This document shows, in pieces, positions 21,581 to 26,518 of a DNA stretch of 26,518 nucleotides. The stretch covers positions 1 through 26,518 of the IMG/VR virus record IMGVR_UViG_3300042346_000536. One strand, written 5' to 3'. This DNA comes from a virus. The notes under the pieces were generated by a model. That model searched no databases and was not told the DNA's origin. It worked only from the letters and a program-made list of their open reading frames with translations. The translations under genes were made by a program, and so were the position numbers. Position 1 is the first letter of the stretch. Every line of letters starts with the position of its first letter.

Positions 21581-21584
21581 ATTT

Positions 21585-21833
21585 ATGAACGCACAGAATA
21601 AACTCCCTACCACAATCGACGAACTCCTCGACTACCCAACCGCAGCCGAGGACATGACAGACCAACAACTTACAGAACTCCTTCGTCCATTCTTCCCAGC
21701 CACACGCCCCGGCAAGCTACTAGCTGCCAGTGCAGATGCTGTAGGTCGCATGTCTGCGGCTATGTCGGACGAAGATCTTCTGGCATTGGCAAGGAAACGT
21801 AAGGCTGAAAGAGAACAGAATAAAACAACATGA
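21585..21833 (+). CDS. 82-aa protein, unknown
   Basis: The ATG at 21585 (MNAQNKLPTTIDELL) comes 4 bases after the preceding stop and is preferred over upstream in-frame starts at 21540 and 21564 that overlap that gene. It is helical, with a Leu-rich part (TDQQLTELLRPFF) and a Lys/Arg-rich tail (LLALARKRKAEREQN) that could bind nucleic acid. The stop overlaps the next ATG (ATGA). Function is unknown. Confidence 0.55.
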   Translation: MNAQNKLPTTIDELLDYPTAAEDMTDQQLTELLRPFFPATRPGKLLAASADAVGRMSAAMSDEDLLALARKRKAEREQNKTT

Positions 21834-22129
21834 AACTATTAACCTTAGAATGGATACCACGTAAAGTAACACAAGGTCTGACGACCTGCTACCAAGGTGA
21901 CGCCTGTCAAGTTGGCCCATACAAAGCCTACATAAACAACAGTGACAAGCCACATAGGTACCAACTACCTTATGTCTTGTATCTATCTTGCCGGACAGAC
22001 CAAGACAAAACCACCTATCACACCACCATCGAAGAAGCCAAGCAAGTAGCCACTCAAGAACTCTCAGAGAACGTACATAAACTCTGTACTGAATTAGGAT
22101 ATATTTTATCATGCACTTCGAATACATAG
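21830..22129 (+). CDS. 99-aa protein, unknown
   Basis: It is coupled by ATGA to the previous gene. The N-terminal part is strand-like with several aromatic and cysteine residues (LLTLEWIPRKVTQGLTTCY; ACQVGPYKAYI); the C-terminal part is helical (TTIEEAKQVATQELSENV). It overlaps the nuclease gene by 19 bases. No family was recognised. Confidence 0.55.
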   Translation: MKLLTLEWIPRKVTQGLTTCYQGDACQVGPYKAYINNSDKPHRYQLPYVLYLSCRTDQDKTTYHTTIEEAKQVATQELSENVHKLCTELGYILSCTSNT

Positions 22130-23016
22130 AAGAACAACTCCCAGACGTCCCAATCCTCTACCTTAACGCCTCATCCCTTAAGGTTACCGCTTGCCGCAGA
22201 CACTACGGCATGATGGTCAACGGATACCAAGGCGTTGACGGAGACACAACACAACGTGACATCGGTTCGGCAATGCATAAGTTTGCCGAACTGTTCACCC
22301 GCACCGGCGACCATGCTGAGTCCGTACTTAAAGCCTCTCAAGCATGGCCTCAAGTAGCGCGACAAGTTATCATTGCCGCTGCCGCGCGCCGACAAGACGT
22401 AGTCCTTCCGCCGCCCATCATCCTTGAAGGCGAACCGCTCGTAGAGATTAAGTTCTCTATCCCTTGGTTCCTAGTCACCGAAGCAGGACAACCTGTCTGT
22501 CAGATTATCCTGTGCGGCACAATGGACCACCTAGGCCATGACGGCGCTGTCCGCCTTATCGACTACAAGTCTACAGCCTATGCTGTAGTCAAGTACGCAC
22601 TCGATAAGTACAAGCATGAGACACAGTTCATGTTCTACATGTCAGTGCTCCGTAAGTTCGGCCACCGCATGTTACCGTTACACTTACACAACCTGATCGT
22701 TGAAGGTAAGTTCTCTTCTCAAGTCTGTATCATTCAGACTTCAGCCAAGGAACCACGCTGGTCTCTCGGACCTAAGTCGTACATGACAGAGGATCAGTAC
22801 AACTTGTACTTCCAGATGTTGGAAGACCTTCTTCCTACTTTGGTGCGCTCGTTCCGTGACTCCTCTTATGCGGCGCCCGACGGCATGCTCCGAAACGCCT
22901 GCCAATACTGTGGCTACAAGTCCTACTGTTACGCTAAGGACTCACACGAAGCTGGCCTTGCGCTTGCTTCATTCAAGATTGAACCTTATAATCCTATCAA
23001 AGATAGATCACAATGA
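22111..23016 (+). CDS. PD-(D/E)XK nuclease, Cas4/RecB-like
   Basis: This is a 301-aa protein. It carries the core of the RecB/Cas4 nuclease fold: His56 in IGSAMHKFAE, Asp139 in GTMDHLG, the DYK active-site motif (151-153) in VRLIDYKST, and a downstream Gln172. A lone cysteine (Cys28 in TACRRHY) and a C-terminal trio (Cys264, 267, 273 in CQYCGYKSYC) match the four-cysteine iron-sulfur cluster of Cas4/AddB-type nucleases. No CRISPR array or cas gene is nearby, so it is most likely an exonuclease for recombination. It is paired by ATGA overlap with a Sak4-like ATPase. Confidence 0.8.
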   Translation: MHFEYIEEQLPDVPILYLNASSLKVTACRRHYGMMVNGYQGVDGDTTQRDIGSAMHKFAELFTRTGDHAESVLKASQAWPQVARQVIIAAAARRQDVVLPPPIILEGEPLVEIKFSIPWFLVTEAGQPVCQIILCGTMDHLGHDGAVRLIDYKSTAYAVVKYALDKYKHETQFMFYMSVLRKFGHRMLPLHLHNLIVEGKFSSQVCIIQTSAKEPRWSLGPKSYMTEDQYNLYFQMLEDLLPTLVRSFRDSSYAAPDGMLRNACQYCGYKSYCYAKDSHEAGLALASFKIEPYNPIKDRSQ

Positions 23017-23870
23017 GCCTTGTACTTGGTAAACCTGTAGTGAAACCTCCCCTCGTCTCCCCAACGGCTGGCGCGCCCGTCGCGCCGGCCGCTTCCGGAA
23101 GCCCCGCGGCTGGATCTTTCCCTCCTCCCGGCTCGCCCCTCGGGCCCGTCAAGACTAGCCAGTCATTGCCTCCACTTCCTGCGAACATGGATCGCCGTAA
23201 GCCTGTGGCAAACATCCTTATCGTTGGTGAATCTGGCACAGGTAAGACTAGATCCCTTAAGGATCTTGATTGGGCCAGCGGCACCATCGCCTACATTGAC
23301 GTTGAACGCAAGGGCTTTGACTGGCAAGAGCGTATCCCTGAGGATTGCTTCTTCCCTGTTAAGAACTATACCGAATGCATTCAGGTAATGGATCACGTCG
23401 AAGCCAATCCTAAGTTTACGATTGGCGTCGTTGATTCGTTCTCCTTCGTCAACGCTTCGGCTCACGAAGTATTCAAGGTATCGCATACTGGTTACGATAT
23501 CTACTCCGCTCTCACTTCTTCTGTCAAGAAGTTCCTTGAGAAGTGTAAGTCTAAGCGTGTGCGCTGGATTGTTACCGCTATTCCTGAGTTCCTTACTACT
23601 GACTCTGGGGGCAATACATTCGGCGTACTTATCAAACGTGCTGCTGTCATCGGTAAGGAATGCGAAGGCACTGTCGAACAGCAGTTCTCCTACGCAGTCT
23701 ATACCAAGGTTGTACCTAAGGCTAACAGTAAGCCTGACTACTTCTTCTCTCTGTACTCTGACGGCAAGTCACAGGCTAAGATTCCTGAGGGCGTGACTGA
23801 TCTGTTGCAGATGAATAATTCTGTGGCTGAGTTGTTGAGGTTGATTGAGAAGGCTGAGTCTGGTAAGTGA
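23013..23870 (+). CDS. Sak4-like RecA-fold ATPase (recombinase)
   Basis: This is a 285-aa protein. Walker A is GESGTGKT (72-79), and a hydrophobic strand IGVVD (137-141) ends in the Walker B Asp. The order, size and single-ATPase-domain layout match phage Sak4-type recombinases and AAA_24 proteins that anneal or exchange strands with phage SSB. The first ~58 residues are a Pro/Ala/Gly-rich disordered extension encoded by a G+C-rich run, similar in style to those in the scaffold and large terminase. The start overlaps the nuclease stop (ATGA). A hairpin follows the stop. Confidence 0.75.
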   Translation: MSLVLGKPVVKPPLVSPTAGAPVAPAASGSPAAGSFPPPGSPLGPVKTSQSLPPLPANMDRRKPVANILIVGESGTGKTRSLKDLDWASGTIAYIDVERKGFDWQERIPEDCFFPVKNYTECIQVMDHVEANPKFTIGVVDSFSFVNASAHEVFKVSHTGYDIYSALTSSVKKFLEKCKSKRVRWIVTAIPEFLTTDSGGNTFGVLIKRAAVIGKECEGTVEQQFSYAVYTKVVPKANSKPDYFFSLYSDGKSQAKIPEGVTDLLQMNNSVAELLRLIEKAESGK

Positions 23871-23878
23871 CTAACACA

Positions 23879-23902
23879 ACAGCCTACCTGCGGGTAGGTT
23901 GT
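23879..23902 (+). terminator. Hairpin at the end of the replication operon
   Basis: A 10-bp stem with one G-U pair, ACAGCCTACC / GGTAGGTTGT, has loop TGCG and lies 9 bases after the recombinase stop. It has no real T-run, so termination is uncertain. Confidence 0.55.
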
Positions 23903-23927
23903 AGCTAGTTACTAATCAAATAAAGTT

Positions 23928-24128
23928 ATGAAACCACACGAACAACGAGTAGTAGATGAACGTAACGAATTGAAGGTTAAGCTTACTAAGCTTAATGACT
24001 TTCGTAAAACTGACACATATAACCAATTGCCCGGTATGGATCAAGCCTTGCTCGACGATCAGTCAGCAATCATGGGTGAATACATTGACATCCTTGATGC
24101 ACGCATCGCGCGCTTTCCTAAAGATTAA
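23928..24128 (+). CDS. crAss001_48-related small protein
   Basis: This is a 66-aa helical protein with the pattern EQRVVDERNELKVKLTKLNDF, then a stretch ending in LLDDQSAIMGEYIDILDARI. It matches the family named crAss001_48-related, which is common in many phages and prophages. Its function is unknown. The ATG at 23928 follows ATCAAATAAAGTT, with no Shine-Dalgarno. It lies between the recombination genes and a HIRAN-domain gene. Confidence 0.7.
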   Translation: MKPHEQRVVDERNELKVKLTKLNDFRKTDTYNQLPGMDQALLDDQSAIMGEYIDILDARIARFPKD

Positions 24129-24139
24129 CAAATACCATT

Positions 24140-24496
24140 ATGAAAAAACAAACCACTAAGTCCAAGCCTGTCAACGTCTACCTCGATCACGTAGCTGGAG
24201 TTCAATACTCCGACTATCAACTCATCTCCATCAAAGCTGGTGACGAGATTGAACTACGTCGCGAGACCTCTAATCCTGTAGATTCCTCGGCAGTCGCAGT
24301 CTATATCAAAGACACTCGAGTCGGCTACATAAAGCGTCCACACAACCAACGACTCATTGGACTCAAGCGTGATGGCGCTAAGTTCGCTGGACGAGTAGTC
24401 TCTTACAACAAGAACAATCCTTCGTGGCAGGCTATCGTTATCTCTGTGGATGTGACGTTGCCTGAGGCGAATGAGAAGGATGGAGAGGTCCTATGA
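24140..24496 (+). CDS. HIRAN-domain protein
   Basis: This is a 118-aa protein that is almost only a HIRAN domain. The pattern is LDHVAGVQYSDY, then IKAGDEIELRRETSNPVDSS, AVAVYIKDTRVGYIKRPHNQ, and a final strand region. The G-D-x-x-x-L-x-R-E-x-x-N-x-x-D-x-x-A-V core is typical. HIRAN domains bind DNA ends or stalled-fork structures in helicases such as HLTF and occur as stand-alone proteins in phages. Here it could recognise damaged or single-stranded DNA during replication or repair. It is followed by an ATGA-linked small gene. Confidence 0.7.
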   Translation: MKKQTTKSKPVNVYLDHVAGVQYSDYQLISIKAGDEIELRRETSNPVDSSAVAVYIKDTRVGYIKRPHNQRLIGLKRDGAKFAGRVVSYNKNNPSWQAIVISVDVTLPEANEKDGEVL

Positions 24497-24693
24497 AATT
24501 AGATGAGATCCTCATCATTAAGAATCAACCAGCATTTGAATTGGTGCCTGACAGATTAACTATCGCTTCACGCTTGCTAGCAGCGATGCTTGCTTCAGGA
24601 AAGTATGAGCGCCACTTTATTGACGCTGCCGTACCTGATGCTGTAGATCTTACAGATAAACTAATCTCTTGTATCAAAGAAACACAAAAATGA
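24493..24693 (+). CDS. Small protein, unknown
   Basis: This is a 66-aa, mostly helical protein (LTIASRLLAAMLASGKY; AVDLTDKLISCIKETQ). It overlaps both neighbours (HIRAN gene and thyX) as ATGA, which argues for real translation. No family was recognised. Confidence 0.55.
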   Translation: MKLDEILIIKNQPAFELVPDRLTIASRLLAAMLASGKYERHFIDAAVPDAVDLTDKLISCIKETQK

Positions 24694-25427
24694 AAACCCG
24701 TATCATCTCCACAACGCTACCTCACATCTGGGTAGACCCTAACAATAACGAATGCACGGCAGATGTGTTCGGCGCCCGACTACTTACAGCCGAAGAACTT
24801 ACCATCTACATCGCTCGTGTCTCTAACCCTTCCAACCAAACCAATACCGATACAGCACCAAAGCTCTTAGCTTACTGTATCCGTAACGGACATTGGTCTG
24901 TGTTCGAACATGTGCATATGACGATTGAGATTGAGACATCTCTTGCTATTGCTACACAGATCTTGCGCCACAGGAGCTTTACGTTCCAGCAGTTCTCGCA
25001 GAGGTATGCGGATATTGCAAAATTGAATAGCACTACATTGACAGATGAAGATCTTGAGATGCGCTGGAAAGCCAATGGCGGCAACAGGCAAGGCTCAGGA
25101 AATGTTGTAACAGATCAGGCTCTATTGCATAAAGCCAATGAAGCTCTCGACAGCGCCTGTTACGTGTACCGCGATCTCATGTCCGCTGGTGTCGCACCCG
25201 AATCCGCACGCTTCGTCCTCCCTCAATGTACAAAGACCCGTCTCTACATGACAGGTAATCTCCGCTCATGGATCCACTACCTTACCCAACGTCTTGACCC
25301 ACACACACAAAAGGAGCACCGTGAAGTTGCTGAGTCTATCCTCGGACATTTCAAAGGACAGTTCCCAATGACATATGAAGCCTGCTGTAACATTGAGATT
25401 CCTGCGCGTAAGTTGTTTCCATCTTAA
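24690..25427 (+). CDS. thyX: FAD-dependent thymidylate synthase
   Basis: This is a 245-aa protein. It makes dTMP from dUMP using methylene-tetrahydrofolate and FAD. The diagnostic ThyX motif is RHRSFTFQQFSQRY (93-106; consensus RHR-x7-S-x-R), and HWSVFEHVHMT (68-78) precedes it. The ATG at 24690 overlaps the preceding stop by ATGA; an in-frame TTG at 24669 is not preferred. Phages carry thyX to supply dTTP for their own replication. The stop is followed within 3 bases by a sigma-54-like promoter and then a long non-coding region. Confidence 0.93.
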   Translation: MKTRIISTTLPHIWVDPNNNECTADVFGARLLTAEELTIYIARVSNPSNQTNTDTAPKLLAYCIRNGHWSVFEHVHMTIEIETSLAIATQILRHRSFTFQQFSQRYADIAKLNSTTLTDEDLEMRWKANGGNRQGSGNVVTDQALLHKANEALDSACYVYRDLMSAGVAPESARFVLPQCTKTRLYMTGNLRSWIHYLTQRLDPHTQKEHREVAESILGHFKGQFPMTYEACCNIEIPARKLFPS

Positions 25428-25429
25428 CT

Positions 25430-25445
25430 TGGCACGCCCATAGCT
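25430..25445 (+). promoter_or_regulatory. Sigma-54-like promoter before the structured RNA
   Basis: CTTGGCACG, CCCA, TAGCTTAC: the core TGGCAC-N5-TAGCT keeps GG and GC at exact sigma-54 spacing. It begins 3 bases after the thyX stop and shares CTTGGCACGC with the sites at 4133 (minus) and 15749. The expected start is near 25456. Confidence 0.6.
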
Positions 25446-25455
25446 TACATAGAAT

Positions 25456-26106
25456 TACCTGCGTTGGGGCGCAGTCTGTCACGTGTGTGACAGATAACAG
25501 CAACTGATAGTCTTGGTCAGAGTCGATTAGTTGCTGCCAATTTCGACCGAGTGGTGAATGGGAATCACGTTAGGTTGCTTAGCCGCTCGCTAACATATGC
25601 AGGTTCGAATCCTGCCTCGGTCATCAGTTTAGTCAGTCGAATGCCCGCATGAGTACATTTGTTAAATAGACCTCATGCAACTTTTGTCGACTGGCGACTT
25701 TGACCACACGATAAGTGGGTACGCTGTTCGTACCTTTGTTGTTCTGCTCCTGGGTCGCTTATCGTGTGGTCTTTATCTTCGCCTTGAAAAACAGGCTGCC
25801 TAGTAGTGTAGGTGAATGAGTACAAGGTGCGACCGAGCGCCAGAGAAAACACTACATCGGTCATTTTGACAACCTGCCATGCTGCACAGGGAGAACCTGT
25901 GAGGGAGTAGCGTTGAGGAGCGCTGTGTGGAGTTGGACCTCTCATGAAACAGCAGGTTGTCTTTAGATTTAGCTAGGTGATAAGTACGCTGTGAACGTAG
26001 CAGCAGAAAGGCATCAAGCTCCGGTGTAAATCCGGCGAGCACCGTGCGATATGCGGACGATTTCCTAACGGAAAACAAGAAACAAAACAAGTAACCAAAA
26101 GATAAC
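25456..26106 (+). ncRNA. Large structured RNA region (GOLLD/ROOL-like style), candidate
   Basis: About 650 bases hold no credible gene but a dense set of helices. They are CAGCAAC / GTTGCTG (25498, 25530); a tRNA-like cloverleaf (25545-25623); CAGTCGA / TCGACTG (25634, 25687) around GCATGAG / CTCATGC (25647, 25672); a perfect 14-bp stem GACCACACGATAAG / CTTATCGTGTGGTC (25702, 25758) around GGTACG / CGTACC; GTAGTGT / ACACTAC (25803, 25849) around GGTGC / GCGCC; a 10-bp stem GACAACCTGC / GCAGGTTGTC (25868, 25952) enclosing three hairpins; and terminal hairpins CCGG/CCGG (26021) and TTTCC / GGAAA (26061). It may be one RNA or several; 5' and 3' ends are inferred. Some or all of it could also be the leader of the next gene. 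Confidence 0.6.
25545..25623 (+). tRNA. tRNA-like element with enlarged anticodon loop
   Basis: It has a 7-bp acceptor GACCGAG / CTCGGTC with discriminator A, T8, D-stem GTGA/TCAC with A14, GG in the loop and A21, and a T-arm GCAGG-TTCGAAT-CCTGC. These are the conserved core positions of a real tRNA. The anticodon stem is GTTAG / CTAAC, but its loop is 16 bases (14 under the alternative 4-bp pairing) instead of 7. No normal anticodon can be assigned. CCA is not encoded. It is either a tRNA mimic within a larger RNA, a tRNA with an insertion, or a decayed tRNA gene. Confidence 0.6.
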
Positions 26107-26518
26107 ATGGCAATCGTACGCAAGTCTAGTCTCCCTGACAACTCTGGCCCTATCCCGCAGACTGTCTACACCTTGGCGATTAAGTCTGCCGAGCACAAGA
26201 AGTCTGCGAATAACTCAGACATGCTGGTGATTACCCAGCAGATTGTCTCGCCTGCCAATGTGCCGCAGGAAGGTAAGAACGTTAAGACTGCCGGGCGCAC
26301 CGCGGTTCACCGTATCGTGGCGACCGACAAGTCTAACCTGTGGGTTAAGGAAATCGAACAGTTGCTCGGCACTGAGCTTCCGGAAGACCTCGACACCGAG
26401 GAAGTCTGTAAGTCTGCGGCTCTGGCGCTTAACCCGTCCGACGAGAATCCGATCCAGTACCTGATTAACGTGGAGCTTAAGCCCGTCGAGCGTTACAAGT
26501 TCGATCCGGCTACGAAGA
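26107..26518 (+). CDS. Putative phage ssDNA-binding protein (DUF669-like), partial
   Basis: The ATG at 26107 gives at least 137 residues before the window ends. The N-terminal pattern YTLAIKSAEHKKSANNSDML and the following strand-like segment with TQQIVSP recall small phage ssDNA-binding proteins of the DUF669/gp2.5-like sort. This is consistent with the nearby Sak4-like recombinase and nuclease, but the match is weak. Codons are G/C-ending and biased, as in the 248-aa gene at 15830, suggesting high expression. There is no Shine-Dalgarno; an A/C-rich unstructured leader of about 30 bases follows the last hairpin of the RNA region. Confidence 0.45.
   Translation, partial: MAIVRKSSLPDNSGPIPQTVYTLAIKSAEHKKSANNSDMLVITQQIVSPANVPQEGKNVKTAGRTAVHRIVATDKSNLWVKEIEQLLGTELPEDLDTEEVCKSAALALNPSDENPIQYLINVELKPVERYKFDPATK

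Noticed and set aside
22111-23016. Cas4-like protein as sign of a CRISPR-Cas system
   Set aside because: No repeat-spacer array and no other cas gene is present; the pairing with a Sak4-like ATPase points to recombination.
25545-25623. Ordinary tRNA-Ser reading of the GCT in the loop
   Set aside because: With GCT as anticodon the flanking bases do not form a 5-bp stem; type II variable-arm folds also fail.
25456-26106. tmRNA
   Set aside because: Both acceptor strands lie within 79 bases, and there is no tag-peptide frame or tmRNA pseudoknot order.

Overview
The window is a contiguous piece of a tailed double-stranded DNA phage (Caudoviricetes) genome, either a free phage or a prophage. Packaging, capsid and tail genes lie on the minus strand (about 1-9716). 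DNA-metabolism and small accessory genes lie on the plus strand (about 10828-26518). A long, partly very AT-rich intergenic region separates the two arms. The host cannot be named. Almost no gene has a Shine-Dalgarno sequence, base composition is near 50% G+C, and one phage protein carries a Sec signal peptide of the Gram-negative type. This suits a Gram-negative, sigma-54-containing host with low Shine-Dalgarno use (for example Bacteroidota- or Verrucomicrobiota-like), but that is inference.

Left arm, in direction of transcription (right to left): small terminase, large terminase, a small acidic protein, portal, a small overlapping gene, scaffold, major capsid protein, a protein with a cleavable signal peptide, an intrinsic terminator, a small structural protein, two small membrane proteins that could form a lysis module, a tail fibre, and a cut-off tail-fibre assembly gene.

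Right arm: a structured intergenic stretch, then a 168-aa protein, another structured stretch, and about 14 very small genes, many joined by ATGA stop/start overlaps. These include an Rmf/CrpP-like protein, a DksA/TraR-type zinc finger and a one-pass membrane protein. Several hairpin-plus-T-run elements end only 4-5 bases before the next start codon. Next come a 248-aa unknown protein, a replication/recombination block (SF2 helicase, sigma-54-activator-type AAA+ ATPase, Cas4/RecB-like nuclease, Sak4-like ATPase), a crAss001_48-type protein, a HIRAN protein and ThyX. A long RNA-like region with an embedded tRNA-like fold follows, and then a putative ssDNA-binding protein runs off the window.

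The most interesting system: the phage encodes a sigma-54 activator-type AAA+ protein with an intact GAFTG loop, and the window holds four near-identical -24/-12 (sigma-54) promoter-like sites, TTGGCAC-N8-GC/GT. All four lie in intergenic DNA in the correct orientation: before the capsid operon, before the 248-aa gene, before the replication operon, and before the structured RNA region after thyX. This suggests a phage-run sigma-54 regulon controlling capsid, replication and a large non-coding RNA. The RNA region (25456-26106) has many nested helices, a multi-branch junction, a possible pseudoknot and a tRNA-like cloverleaf whose anticodon loop is about twice normal size. Its overall style recalls the ornate large phage RNAs (GOLLD, ROOL), but I cannot confirm family membership from sequence alone.
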